NCBI RefSeq assembly: GCF_002777975.1
Contig: NZ_NGVS01000014.1
Coordinates: 78,198 to 142,197 of the forward strand
Source of the DNA: Shewanella carassii
Lineage (GTDB): Bacteria > Pseudomonadota > Gammaproteobacteria > Enterobacterales > Shewanellaceae
Direction of reading: 5' to 3'
Length of the DNA: 64,000 nt
Below are positions 44,303 to 55,112 of the stretch, piece after piece. The notes under the pieces are model-generated. The model saw only the letters and a program-made list of their open reading frames with translations. It was not told the origin of the DNA and did no database searches. The stretch's first letter is position 1. The number at the start of each line of letters is the position of its first letter. Position numbers and translations under genes: made by a program.

Positions 44303-46120
44303 CTATCTGGCACGATAGACGGGATACGCCAGGTAAGCCTTGTCATAGTAAGGGCTGCGCTCGTAGAACCAACGCAACCTAGCCTTGGCATCGGCGGCAA
44401 AGGCCGGGTCTTTGAGCGCCTGGTCAAATTCGGCCTGAAGCGCTTTGGAGTTGGCCAGCATCTGTTGTGCCAAAGGCTCAACCGCATAGTCCTCAATATA
44501 TTCGGTGCGGGTGAATATGGTGTTGAACAATCCCCACTGCAGCAGTGAGTCGGGCGATTGCGGCTCCAGCAGTATCATCGCCAGATCGCCGAGCGGCTGC
44601 TCAGTGCTTATCTTGACTGTGCCGACGGGCAAGGTGAGTTCAACCTTTTCCAGTTTGGCCTTGGCACTGACTCTCTGGCGGCCTTCATAGTCACTGGCGG
44701 CAAACTGGGGTTCGCTGAGGCGATACTGTTGCAGCTTCAGTGTTTGAGGTTGCTCCAGGCGAGTCATGCGAATGCCGTGCAGCGATAGCTTGGCAATCGC
44801 CTCTTGCCACTGGGGCGGAATATAGTAAGCGGCCGGGCGGCTGACCCGGATATCCGCCTCCGTGTTGCCTATTACCGGCAGGTTGGGATAAAGCTTGGGC
44901 TCGCCAGTCCAGCGTACCACTTGTTTGCCTGAAATGGGGCTCTGTTCCAATTGGTAGTCTATGCCTTTGAAATCCCAGCCCTGCTGCTTTTGTGACTTCC
45001 AGGTCAGGGTCACCAGCCGTGGGTAGCGGTACTTGTCTTTCTCTATCGCCGCGCGTAGCTTGGTCGCCTTGGCCCCCACCGTCTTGAGGGTTTGCTCCAG
45101 CATCACATAAGTGCCCAGTACCCTTTGCCGAAACGGCTTGAGGCTGTGGTTTTCAATCAATATGGTCGGCAGGTGTCTGGCATCGCCATAGCCGTTGGAA
45201 TAACGGGCCGAAGCATTCCACAGTGACATGCCCTTGCTCAAGTCAGTATTGTCCAAGGCGAAGACCAGAGGTCCCGGGATATGACCTGCCTGGGTCAGCG
45301 CCTGTTCTATCGCCGGGCGATACTCCTGTTGCAGCCAGTTGTAGCCGGCGGGGCTCAGCCCCTGAGACAGGTTGTAACCAAAGGTCACATCATATTGGTA
45401 ATCGATACCGTCGGTGACATGCACATCGATATACAGCTGTGGCTGCCAGTCGTTGATGGCGGTCAGCATGTGTTGCATCTCTATGCTGTCGGCCTTGGCG
45501 TAGTCACGATTGAGGTTGATGTTTTGGCTGGTGGTTCGCCAGCCCATGTTCAGTGGGCCGCGTTGATTAACCCGGTTGCTTTGGCTGGAGCGCTCGTGCG
45601 CATCGACACTGAAAATCGGTACAAACAGCAGGTTGACCTGTTCCAACAGCTCGGCCTTGTCGCCGACTATGATATCCCGCAATAACATCATGCCGGCATC
45701 TTTGCCGTCAATTTCACCCGAGTGGATCCCGGCTTGCACCAGAACATTGGGCTTATGGTTGCGTCTCAGCTGTGCCGGGGTGGCGGCACCTTCGGCGCTG
45801 GCCACTATCATCCAGATATCACGGCCCTGGGGGCTCTTGCCCAGGCTCACCTTGTTGAGCTTGTTGCTTTGGGTCATCAGCCTATCCAGCCAGGCAAAGG
45901 TCTGCTGATAGCTTGGGCTTTCAATACCGCCGGATTGTTCAAAAGGCGTGGCCCAGCCGTCGTCGGCTGGACGCATTAAGGCCTCGCTGGCACCACTCCA
46001 GGGTTTGAGCGGCGGCAAAATGGCATCATTGATATAGGTGTTGGCTTGGATGGCTGGTTCGGCAAGTGCGGCGCCGGGTAACGTCGCGACAGCGAGCCAG
46101 AGCAGGGACAGCATGCGCAT
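44303..46120 (-). CDS. Exported M14 family zinc carboxypeptidase
   Basis: This 605-residue protein has a signal peptide (MRMLSLLWLAVATLPGAALA). The M14 catalytic domain has the zinc motif HSGE (H133, E136) in QAGIHSGEIDGKDAG, the NRDY-type substrate-binding segment and a later zinc histidine in LYIDVHVTDG. The C-terminal 250 residues form an extra domain of mostly beta strands. It probably trims peptides in the periplasm or outside the cell. The start follows CGGAG. Divergent from the lyase homologue. Confidence 0.9.
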   Translation of the reverse strand: MRMLSLLWLAVATLPGAALAEPAIQANTYINDAILPPLKPWSGASEALMRPADDGWATPFEQSGGIESPSYQQTFAWLDRLMTQSNKLNKVSLGKSPQGRDIWMIVASAEGAATPAQLRRNHKPNVLVQAGIHSGEIDGKDAGMMLLRDIIVGDKAELLEQVNLLFVPIFSVDAHERSSQSNRVNQRGPLNMGWRTTSQNINLNRDYAKADSIEMQHMLTAINDWQPQLYIDVHVTDGIDYQYDVTFGYNLSQGLSPAGYNWLQQEYRPAIEQALTQAGHIPGPLVFALDNTDLSKGMSLWNASARYSNGYGDARHLPTILIENHSLKPFRQRVLGTYVMLEQTLKTVGAKATKLRAAIEKDKYRYPRLVTLTWKSQKQQGWDFKGIDYQLEQSPISGKQVVRWTGEPKLYPNLPVIGNTEADIRVSRPAAYYIPPQWQEAIAKLSLHGIRMTRLEQPQTLKLQQYRLSEPQFAASDYEGRQRVSAKAKLEKVELTLPVGTVKISTEQPLGDLAMILLEPQSPDSLLQWGLFNTIFTRTEYIEDYAVEPLAQQMLANSKALQAEFDQALKDPAFAADAKARLRWFYERSPYYDKAYLAYPVYRAR

Positions 46121-46549
46121 GAAAGGCTCCGGGGTACAGGATATTGTTATTGTGTAAACGCTCTATCTTTCACCAATTTACTGAACCCTGCAAGTCACTC
46201 AAGGTGACTGATTCAACTTAATTAGGGTTAAGCAAGATGGCTGCAGAACCCTGCCTAATTTCAGCTACGTCAAATTAGTGTCAAAAAATATCTTGGATGG
46301 CCGAAAATTTATATATTTGCAATCTATTCGAAATAACCACAAATGGGCTCTTTTTAAGTTATTTTCATTGTTGTAATTTCTTGTTCGAATTAATTGAGAT
46401 GACGTTTGTTTTTATTTTTTGAATATAAATATTAAATATCTTATATCAGTAAAGTAGAGGCTTGATGTGGCTGCCTTCCATTTGTCGATTTTTGTATGTG
46501 GCAATCACATTAATAGATCCTGATTAAGTAAGATTTTGGAGAAATGTCG
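46121..46549. other. AT-rich promoter region of the urocanate-reductase locus
   Basis: These 429 bases are markedly AT-rich and contain no gene. Two dyads are visible: AGTCAC-N5-GTGACT at 46193-46209 and ATGTG-N5-CACAT at 46496-46510, the second about 40 bases before the start codon. The spacing is wrong for CRP. It probably holds divergent promoters for the M14 peptidase and the lyase homologue. Confidence 0.45.
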
Positions 46550-48202
46550 ATGAAAGGCATATCAAATATATTGATAGTATCTGCAATGGTTTTACCGCTT
46601 GGATGCGCTTCGGCTGCAGAGGTAATTACCCTGGATGGTCAGTCACTCCAGATTGAACAGCTGTTGCAATTGAAAGAAAAGAATGTCCAAGTTGCTTTGA
46701 CCAAAGAGGCTAAGCAAGTCATCAATGCCAGTCACGAATTACTCATTGATTCTGCTCGTCAAGGCACGCCGGTATACGGGCTCACCGTTGGGGTAGGCAA
46801 GAACAAGGATACCCCGGTATTCGGTAAAGACGGTTCCCTGAGCGCCGAAGCCCGTAAGCTATCGGAAGACTTTAATCGTGACATGCTGTTCACTCACTCG
46901 GCAGCCAGCGGTCAACCCATAGCGCCGGAAACCGTGAAAATGGCGATGGCGATTCGGTTGAATCAGATAGCCACTGGGCATGTTGGTGTGCAGCCAGATG
47001 TGGCCCGCATCTACCAAGAGTTTATCAACGAAGATATTATTCCCGTTGTGCCGGAAGATGGCTCTGTGGGGTTGAGTGACATCCTGTTGGCCTCACACAT
47101 AGGCGCCGCCATGATGGGTGAGTGGGATGTGTTCTACAAAGGCCAGCGGATGTCGGCGGCCAAGGCGATGAAGCAAGCCGGGATCAAGCCGCTGGTACCT
47201 TTCGGGAAGGATTCACTCTCTATTCTGTCCAACAACGCACTGGCAACGGCACAGGTAATCAATGCTATTGGTGATGCCCGTCAGATCATCCAATTCTCTC
47301 CCCGACTCATTGCCGCGGCTCTTGAAGGGATCAACGGTAATATCAGCCCCTTGTTGCCTCATACTCTGGCAGCCAGACCTATGCCAAATATCGAGAAGGT
47401 AGGTCAGGAGATTCTGGCCAATCTGGAGGGAGGATATCTATTCCAACGCGATGAGAAACGGCCGTTGCAGGATGCGCTCTCCTATCGTGGTGCTCACTGG
47501 CCTGTGGCCCATGCCATGTCGCAGTTGCAGCAGTTGGAAACCTTGGTGAATATTCAGATCAACAGCTCTGATGATAACCCTACGGTTTACATCAATGCCA
47601 ACCCCGGACGTTACGCCGATGCTCCTCAAGTGGCGCAATATTTTACCAAGGGTGGGGTCTCAGGAGCGGTTAACTCCTCGGCCAACTTCGATACCATCCA
47701 ATTGGCGTCCCAGACCGAGGCCTTTATCAATGCCATGGCGCAGTTGGGCAAATACTCCAGCAACCGTCAGATCAAGTTGATTGATCCCTACTTCACCGGT
47801 TTGCCAAGAGCCTTGGTCGACCCTGATGATGCCAATGGTCAGGCCTTCTATACCCTGCAAAATGGTTTCACCGCGCTGTTTGCTGAGATTGCCCATGCTG
47901 CCAATCCAGTGTCTTTCTATGGTATTGCCAACCAAGGGGGTATCGAGGATAACTTCAGCAACTACTTCCAGGCCGGTAAGAACCTCACCAAGGTCGTCGA
48001 TGGCGTGGCACGCATCTATGGCTTTGAGCTGATGCAGGTGGCCCAGGCGATGGACCTACAGAAAAAGGTTAACCACAAACAGCTTTCTCCTCAAAATGAA
48101 CAGTTGTTGAAAGCGCTGCGTAAGCAGGTGGCATACTACGATAAAGATAGAGTGTTCACGCCTGACATTGAGGCATCTACTCAGTTCTTGATGAAGTTCT
48201 AA
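46550..48202 (+). CDS. Exported ammonia-lyase homologue lacking the MIO triad
   Basis: This 550-residue protein is of the histidine/phenylalanine ammonia-lyase superfamily, with a signal peptide (MKGISNILIVSAMVLPLG, cleavage near ASAAE). The ATG at 46550 has GGAG eight bases upstream. Superfamily landmarks are recognisable: VYGLTVGVG, THSAASGQP, SSDDNPTVY and ALRKQVAYYDKDRVF. At the cofactor site, however, the sequence is GSVGLSDILLASH where HutH has [14 protein letters not shown]. Leu175-Ser176-Asp177 replace Ala-Ser-Gly, with one residue deleted. QDPYSLR of HutH is QDALSYR. It is therefore unlikely to form the normal MIO cofactor. Its place beside a urocanate reductase suggests a role with histidine- or urocanate-like compounds in the periplasm. 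Confidence 0.88.
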   Translation: MKGISNILIVSAMVLPLGCASAAEVITLDGQSLQIEQLLQLKEKNVQVALTKEAKQVINASHELLIDSARQGTPVYGLTVGVGKNKDTPVFGKDGSLSAEARKLSEDFNRDMLFTHSAASGQPIAPETVKMAMAIRLNQIATGHVGVQPDVARIYQEFINEDIIPVVPEDGSVGLSDILLASHIGAAMMGEWDVFYKGQRMSAAKAMKQAGIKPLVPFGKDSLSILSNNALATAQVINAIGDARQIIQFSPRLIAAALEGINGNISPLLPHTLAARPMPNIEKVGQEILANLEGGYLFQRDEKRPLQDALSYRGAHWPVAHAMSQLQQLETLVNIQINSSDDNPTVYINANPGRYADAPQVAQYFTKGGVSGAVNSSANFDTIQLASQTEAFINAMAQLGKYSSNRQIKLIDPYFTGLPRALVDPDDANGQAFYTLQNGFTALFAEIAHAANPVSFYGIANQGGIEDNFSNYFQAGKNLTKVVDGVARIYGFELMQVAQAMDLQKKVNHKQLSPQNEQLLKALRKQVAYYDKDRVFTPDIEASTQFLMKF

Positions 48203-48227
48203 CGGCATCTTATTGCATTGACGCAAG

Positions 48228-48260
48228 CCCCGACCGGATTCGCTCCCGTCGGGGTTTTTT
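48228..48260 (+). terminator. Terminator after the lyase homologue
   Basis: CCCCGAC at 48228-48234 pairs with GTCGGGG at 48248-48254 and is followed by TTTTTT. Confidence 0.88.
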
Positions 48261-48321
48261 ATTGCAAAAGAACCCGCAAGGACTAATACGACTGTTTCCG
48301 CCAGATAAGCTTATTGATTTA

Positions 48322-48522
48322 ATGTGTAATCATCTGATTTTAATGGTTATTAGTCTTTTTTTTGCGGTTTTTCTTATTATCGATTTTGAACTAACGCCAC
48401 TAAGCAACGATATAAGCAAAGATACAATTGATGGGAGCTTTGGGGGACGATTCTCTGGAGAAGGAAGCTTGGGAAACTGTAGGTTTAATCAAAATAAACC
48501 TGTTACAGGCCCGAAAGCATAA
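48322..48522 (+). CDS. Possible small membrane protein
   Basis: A 66-codon frame from ATG at 48322 encodes a strongly hydrophobic segment (HLILMVISLFFAVFLIIDF) followed by a polar tail rich in Gly, Ser and Asn. An ATG at 48343 is an alternative start. No good ribosome binding site precedes either, and no family is recognised, so it may be chance. Small membrane proteins of this shape do occur in signalling loci. Confidence 0.3.
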   Translation: MCNHLILMVISLFFAVFLIIDFELTPLSNDISKDTIDGSFGGRFSGEGSLGNCRFNQNKPVTGPKA

Positions 48523-48674
48523 CCAAAATTATGTGAAAATATCGTCAAAAACCGCGCCTGACTTTACATGAGTTACATTTTTGCAGCCCAATCTAAATAT
48601 CTGTTTCAGTTGACTTTGTTCAATTCATAACCTGAGTTATGTTGGCTTCGATTCTTATTCTTGAGGAGCGCCGC

Positions 48675-49415
48675 ATGAGTACAGTGATCGACAAGGTTAC
48701 ATTTGCTGAAACCAACAGCAGTCCCTTAGAGGTTCTGCAAACCGTCAGTCCTTTGATTGCCAGATTGGGATTTAAGGGGTTTTGGTTTCGGGGATTACCT
48801 TGTCACGCCAAGGAGTCTTTGGAGCAACCTGAAAGTCAGGAGTTATTTGCCCCTGTATGGCTACGTAAGCCGATAGCCTCTCTGGCATCCACGAGCAGGA
48901 TAGCGGCGTTGCAGCAGTTCTATTTGGAACACTTTGCCCGTAGTGACAGTAATTTTGTCGAGTCGTTGAGCGCCGACAAGGCCTGGCGTTATCGCTGGCA
49001 AGAGGGGGATCCGGTAAAAAAACTATTCACCAAGCATGGTTATGATACCGTGCTTAGCTTCCCCGTGCCCAGTTACGCTAATCCGACCTGGTTTGGCCGT
49101 TTTATGCTGTTGGGTTCAGGTCATCCGGATCCGGAACCTGAGCGTTTGCAGCAGACCCTGATCTTGGCTCAGAGTCTATTGTTTGAACACGATAGACAGA
49201 GGTTCAACCCGTTTTTACAGAGCCGGATCTTCAAGGCTAATGCCAGAAAAGTGCTGAGAATGGCGGCAACCGGGTTACAGAATCACGAAATCTCTGATCG
49301 GCTGCACATTAGTGTCCGCGGGGTTGAATACCATATGGAATCAATGCGTAAAAAACTGGGCGCCAGTAACAGGGCAAACCTGATCCATCTGGCCCATCAA
49401 TTTGAGTTGATCTGA
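48675..49415 (+). CDS. LuxR-type regulator (solo)
   Basis: This 246-residue transcription factor has an N-terminal ligand-binding domain resembling autoinducer-binding domains (FYLEHFARSDSNF, then WRYRW and HGYDTVLSFPVPS). The C-terminal LuxR/FixJ helix-turn-helix is at about residues 185-240 (GLQNHEISDRLHISVRGVEYH). The usual Asp-Pro pair of acyl-homoserine-lactone binders reads Asp-Ser, and no luxI-type synthase is nearby, so it may sense another small molecule. GAGGAG precedes the ATG. It lies just upstream of the two-component genes (one-base gap). Confidence 0.85.
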   Translation: MSTVIDKVTFAETNSSPLEVLQTVSPLIARLGFKGFWFRGLPCHAKESLEQPESQELFAPVWLRKPIASLASTSRIAALQQFYLEHFARSDSNFVESLSADKAWRYRWQEGDPVKKLFTKHGYDTVLSFPVPSYANPTWFGRFMLLGSGHPDPEPERLQQTLILAQSLLFEHDRQRFNPFLQSRIFKANARKVLRMAATGLQNHEISDRLHISVRGVEYHMESMRKKLGASNRANLIHLAHQFELI

Positions 49416-49416
49416 T

Positions 49417-50079
49417 ATGTTAATACTGCTGGTCGAAGATAACCGTCTGTTGGCAAACAATATTATTCAGTACCTGGCGATTAAGGGCATTGAGTGTGAC
49501 TATGCAGAAACCTTGGCCCAGGCCAACGGGCTGCTGAGGCAACAGCATTTCGATGTAATAGTGTTGGATCTCAACTTGCCGGATGGTGACGGTATCACTG
49601 CCTGCACGGGATGGAAGGCAGAGTGTATCGCGACTCCAGTGATTATGCTTACCGCTCGCAGTGGCCTGGATGACAGGTTGCATGGCTTTGATGCCGGCGC
49701 CGATGATTATCTGATCAAGCCGTTTGCCATGGAAGAACTGGTCGCTCGTCTCAAGGTGGTGGCACAGCGCCGCCCGGCACCGCCAAAACTACAATTGGGT
49801 GAGTTGGAGATGGACTTTGGCAAGCACGAAGCCTATCGCCAGGGACAGTTGTTGTCTTTGAGTCGCACCGGCTGGCAGATACTGGCTTTATTGGCGCGCC
49901 GCAGTCCGGAAACCGTGGAGCGGGAAGAGATAGAGCGCATGCTCTGGCCCGATTGTCCGCCAGATAGTGATAGCCTGCGCAGCCATTTGCATCTGCTGCG
50001 ACGAGTGGTGGATAAGCCGTTCGACAGCCAGTTGATCCACACCATTCGCGGGGTTGGACTCTGCCTGAGGAGTGACTGA
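49417..50079 (+). CDS. OmpR-family response regulator
   Basis: This 220-residue regulator has a receiver domain with D8, phospho-acceptor D51 (VIVLDLNLPDGDG), T79 and K101. An OmpR/PhoB-type winged helix follows (about 125-218), ending THTIRGVGLCL-like (IHTIRGVGLCLRSD). Its stop codon lies one base before the ATG of the kinase, so the two are cotranscribed. The locus suggests it controls the urocanate-respiration genes; the signal is unknown. Confidence 0.93.
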   Translation: MLILLVEDNRLLANNIIQYLAIKGIECDYAETLAQANGLLRQQHFDVIVLDLNLPDGDGITACTGWKAECIATPVIMLTARSGLDDRLHGFDAGADDYLIKPFAMEELVARLKVVAQRRPAPPKLQLGELEMDFGKHEAYRQGQLLSLSRTGWQILALLARRSPETVEREEIERMLWPDCPPDSDSLRSHLHLLRRVVDKPFDSQLIHTIRGVGLCLRSD

Positions 50080-50080
50080 G

Positions 50081-51292
50081 ATGATGCCCAAGTTCAGTCT
50101 CAAACGCAGTTACCAGATTTACGGTTTGGTATTTTTGGCGGTGACCTTGGCCATCAACAGTATCATTCCCCTTTGCATGATGTGCACCGGCATGTTTTCC
50201 ATGCATGAGATCACCCTGCATAATGCGGGTCAAGCGGCCGAAGCCGTATTTCGACAAGGCAGTACTGAACTGGATACCGATAATATCAGTGTGTTTGCCG
50301 ACTGGCAGCGGGTACCTGATAAGATCAAGGCTATCAATGATTTTCAGCCTCCAACCGAAGAAACCGGCATTCGCTATCAGCATCTAGATGGTCCCTATAT
50401 CGATGCCTTGAGCGTGCATTACACTGCTTCAGGGCAGCCGCTGTATCTGTGGCTGCACTATGATGCCACCCATGATCTTGTCTTTGCGCCGAAGAACATG
50501 ACCGCTATCTTGTTGTTGATCGTCATGACCTTTGGGGTGGTCGCCAGTCTGGCGTTTCATATGCAAAAACAGGTGATCACTCCGGTACATAAAATAAGCC
50601 AAGCGATCAAGCAACACGACTGGCAAAGCATGAATGGCTTCAGCTTTCCCAAGCAAGGTTATGCCGAGCTGCAATCGATAGTGGATGCCCTTAACACCTC
50701 ACTGCAACAACTGCAAAACGCCCAGCAGAGGGAGCTTAACTTTCTGCGTTTTGCCAGTCATGAACTGCGTACTCCTGTAGCTATCTGTCAGTCATCTTTT
50801 GAACTACTGACCCTGCAATGGGGTAAACTGACCGGACCGGTGCTGGCCGCCAGCCAAGCAACGGCGCAGATGAAATCCATCATAGAAACCTTGTTATGGC
50901 TCACCAATAAGAGCAGTACCAAGCTGGAAAAACAGCCATTGGTGCCGGCGAAGTTGTTGCAGCAGTTGGCTGCTGAGCAGGAACACGCTCAAGGTAAACC
51001 CGGTTTGATTCAACTTGACTGCGACGATACCCAATTACTGGTGTTGAAAGAACCCTTGTCCATCATGCTCAACAATCTGCTGCGTAATGCGCTCGAACAC
51101 GGTTCTGGCTGGGTGCAGGTTGAACAACGTGGTAATCGTATTCGGGTCAGTAATTCCACGCTCCAAGATGGTTTGGGTGGGTTTGGTTTGGGGTTGATGT
51201 TGGTCAAACGGTTGGCCAGACAATTGGGTTGGCAATTTAAAGAATATCGGCCGCCCCAGATGTTTATTGCCGAGATAGAAATTACAGATTAG
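50081..51292 (+). CDS. Sensor histidine kinase
   Basis: This 403-residue membrane kinase has two membrane helices (about 14-36 and 140-165) enclosing a periplasmic sensor of roughly 100 residues. A HAMP-like segment, a HisKA domain with phospho-acceptor His227 (FASHELRTPVAI) and an ATPase domain follow. N and G boxes are visible (NNLLRNALEHG, GLGLMLVKRLARQLGW). The ATPase domain is compact. It partners the response regulator upstream. Ligand sensing in the periplasm fits a locus that acts on periplasmic urocanate. A terminator follows. Confidence 0.92.
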   Translation: MMPKFSLKRSYQIYGLVFLAVTLAINSIIPLCMMCTGMFSMHEITLHNAGQAAEAVFRQGSTELDTDNISVFADWQRVPDKIKAINDFQPPTEETGIRYQHLDGPYIDALSVHYTASGQPLYLWLHYDATHDLVFAPKNMTAILLLIVMTFGVVASLAFHMQKQVITPVHKISQAIKQHDWQSMNGFSFPKQGYAELQSIVDALNTSLQQLQNAQQRELNFLRFASHELRTPVAICQSSFELLTLQWGKLTGPVLAASQATAQMKSIIETLLWLTNKSSTKLEKQPLVPAKLLQQLAAEQEHAQGKPGLIQLDCDDTQLLVLKEPLSIMLNNLLRNALEHGSGWVQVEQRGNRIRVSNSTLQDGLGGFGLGLMLVKRLARQLGWQFKEYRPPQMFIAEIEITD

Positions 51293-51346
51293 AGGAAAGT
51301 GTGAGTTAAATCCTATATTTAAAGTATGGCTGTTATTATTTTGGCG

Positions 51347-51372
51347 AGAGACGGCATTAGCCGTCTCTTCTT
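51347..51372 (+). terminator. Terminator after the kinase gene
   Basis: AGAGACGGC at 51347-51355 pairs with GCCGTCTCT at 51360-51368, followed by TCTTATT. Confidence 0.75.
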
Positions 51373-51570
51373 ATTATATTTGACGGAATTTTCACTTAAT
51401 TTATGTTCTTTTATTATCTACTTCCTTAAACCACAGAGTTTATATTTTTAAGGATTGTAATCGACCAAGATCACAGCCGTTGTAGGCTGAGTTTAATTAC
51501 TATTTTCTTGTCCAATTCATGTGTTTAAAGTTTTCAACTACTTGGCATTTAATTTGTCTGAGGAAATATT

Positions 51571-52335
51571 ATGAACTCAAAATGGTTGTTGAGTGGAGTG
51601 GCGCTGGCGATGGCGTTTGCTGCCAATGTGCAAGCCGATGTGACCAAAACCAGTCTGGATCTTGGTTATAAATTTTATACCAGTGATACCGAGGATGATA
51701 ACCCTGGCGTCTTTAACCAGCCTTTTCTGAAGCTAAGCCATTTAGGTCTGGCTGATTGGGGCAGCTATTTCGCCAATATCAAGCTTGAAAACCCGGGTGA
51801 AGTTGCGGAAAACCAGAAGAATCAAGATGGTAAAACCACTATAAAATCCTTGGCGATCATCGAGCATAAGCTGGGTGAGAGCGGATTCAACTTTTGGGCG
51901 CAAAACTTCGTTTCTTCCAGTCAAACCCTGATGGAAGACAATCTGTATCTGGGGGTTACTCATAACAGCAAGCTTGGCGATTTGGCACTGAACTACGGGG
52001 TCGGCTTCAACTATACCTTTGGTCATTTTTCACCAACAGATGAGAATTTTAATGACATCTCGGGTTATGCCCTGGTGCTAAATGCCAAGTATCCGCTGAG
52101 TTTTGCCGGATTAAAGCACAGACTCTCCGTCAATTATGAGGCGCAGATAGATAGGGATGAAGAGCACCAGAAGCTGTTCAGTTATGACAGTTATGGGCAC
52201 CAGATCATTTTGGGTTGGCAGACCAACTTTACCGATGCCTTCTACGGCAAGCTGCATTTGACTCAGTACGAAAGCTGGGGTGCGCAGTACAACGATGGTA
52301 TCGAGTATGGGTTGGCATTGGGATACCAGTTTTAA
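51571..52335 (+). CDS. Tsx-like outer-membrane channel
   Basis: This 254-residue outer-membrane beta-barrel has a signal peptide (cleavage near VQADV), alternating amphipathic strands and a C-terminal aromatic residue (LGYQF). It resembles the nucleoside-specific Tsx family. It lies 42 bases upstream of the urocanate reductase gene on the same strand, so uptake of urocanate or a related imidazole compound across the outer membrane is a reasonable inference. Substrate specificity cannot be read from sequence. Confidence 0.82.
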   Translation: MNSKWLLSGVALAMAFAANVQADVTKTSLDLGYKFYTSDTEDDNPGVFNQPFLKLSHLGLADWGSYFANIKLENPGEVAENQKNQDGKTTIKSLAIIEHKLGESGFNFWAQNFVSSSQTLMEDNLYLGVTHNSKLGDLALNYGVGFNYTFGHFSPTDENFNDISGYALVLNAKYPLSFAGLKHRLSVNYEAQIDRDEEHQKLFSYDSYGHQIILGWQTNFTDAFYGKLHLTQYESWGAQYNDGIEYGLALGYQF

Positions 52336-54132
<1,797 letters not shown>

Positions 54133-54214
54133 GCTTCATTGACCGTTTCGAATAGGAGCTGACTCATACAGTTGAGAAGGGAAAGCTCCTGTCAGGAAAG
54201 GCATTTAAAACAAC

Positions 54215-54240
54215 AAGGGGAGCCAATGGCTCCCCTTTTA
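54215..54240. terminator. Bidirectional terminator between urdA and mtnC
   Basis: AAGGGGAGCC at 54215-54224 pairs with GGCTCCCCTT at 54228-54237, with TTT after it. It lies between convergent genes. Confidence 0.82.
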
Positions 54241-54262
54241 TCTACTTATCATTAATGCATTA

Positions 54263-54943
54263 TCAGTCGATCTTCAGCTCGGAGAAGCTCTTCACTTGAC
54301 GGAAATCGCCGGTGCGTTGTCCCGCTTCACGTGTCATCTGACAAGTGATCATCCCCGCCGCCGCTGCGGCCTTGAGTTCTTCCAGAACGTCAGAGACAAA
54401 CAGTATCTGCTTTGGACTTAGACTGATGGTGTTGATGATGTTGCTGTAGGCTTGTTTATCCAGCTTGCCGCCAGTACGGGTATCGAAATGCCCATTGAAC
54501 AGCTCGGTCAGATCGCCGCCATCACTGTGACTGAACAGCAACTTCTGGGCTTCTACAGAGGCGGAGGAGAAACTGTACACTCTCAGCCCTTGAGCTCTGT
54601 ATTCCTTGATAGCCTCAATGAAGTCAGGGTAGATATGGCCGGTAAACTCATTCTTGGCATAGCCCTGTTTCCAGATCAGCCCCTGCAGCGTTTTCAGCGG
54701 TGTGGCCTTGCGGTCTTCGGCTACCCACTGCTGGAGTATTTCCGTTACTCGCGGCAGATCGGCATCTGGCTCCAGCGCCATCTCCTTGGTGTCACTGATG
54801 CAGTTTTCTACCAGAATATTATCCTGATAGCGCTCCAAAAATTCCGGCAATGCCTCGGCCGAATAGGGGAAAAGCACATCCTGAATAAAGTTAAGATCTG
54901 TCGTAGTGCCGGCGGTGTCGACGACTATGGCTCTGATACCCAT
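54263..54943 (-). CDS. mtnC: Acireductone synthase (enolase-phosphatase E1)
   Basis: MtnC is a bifunctional HAD-family enzyme of the methionine salvage pathway. It enolises and dephosphorylates 2,3-diketo-5-methylthiopentyl-1-phosphate to acireductone. The 226-residue length fits. HAD motifs are visible: D9-[18 protein letters not shown] and [12 protein letters not shown]. The first motif has Ala at position 11 where E1 enzymes usually have Glu, giving the DxAGT form seen in phosphonoacetaldehyde hydrolase. No other salvage gene is present in the window. Confidence 0.88.
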   Translation of the reverse strand: MGIRAIVVDTAGTTTDLNFIQDVLFPYSAEALPEFLERYQDNILVENCISDTKEMALEPDADLPRVTEILQQWVAEDRKATPLKTLQGLIWKQGYAKNEFTGHIYPDFIEAIKEYRAQGLRVYSFSSASVEAQKLLFSHSDGGDLTELFNGHFDTRTGGKLDKQAYSNIINTISLSPKQILFVSDVLEELKAAAAAGMITCQMTREAGQRTGDFRQVKSFSELKID

Positions 54944-55071
54944 AAGGTGAATTACTCCAAAAAGTGCTGTTTTCTGTGCAGATCCTAAGCTTTATTAGCG
55001 CGCTTGACCAGCTTCTTTAACCCTTTGTTGCCTACCCATATTCCAATTTGAAGTATTTGTACCTGCAACAA

Positions 55072-55097
55072 AAAGCCCGGCATATCAGCCGGGCTTT
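55072..55097 (-). terminator. Terminator of the RND operon
   Basis: AAAGCCCGGC at 55072-55081 pairs with GCCGGGCTTT at 55088-55097. On the minus strand it runs into a T stretch, as expected for the leftward efflux operon. Confidence 0.88.
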
Positions 55098-55112
55098 ATG
55101 GTGATTACTGAA

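Larger units (their letters stand above)
48203..48674. other. Intergenic region with terminator and possible small ORF
   Basis: This gap holds the terminator of the lyase gene, a possible 66-codon membrane-protein frame, and presumably the promoter for the LuxR-type regulator. The rest is AT-rich without recognised motifs. Confidence 0.45.

Noticed and set aside
46496..46510. CRP site before the lyase homologue
   Set aside because: ATGTG-N5-CACAT is symmetric but its half-site spacing is three bases short of a CRP site.
47060..47098. Frameshift as the cause of the altered MIO motif in the lyase homologue
   Set aside because: The frame before and after the motif encodes conserved superfamily blocks, and the GSVG and SH flanks stay in register, so a real three-base difference is more likely.
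51460..51482. CRP-like site upstream of the Tsx-like gene
   Set aside because: Only the right half-site (TCACA) fits; the left half matches two of five bases.
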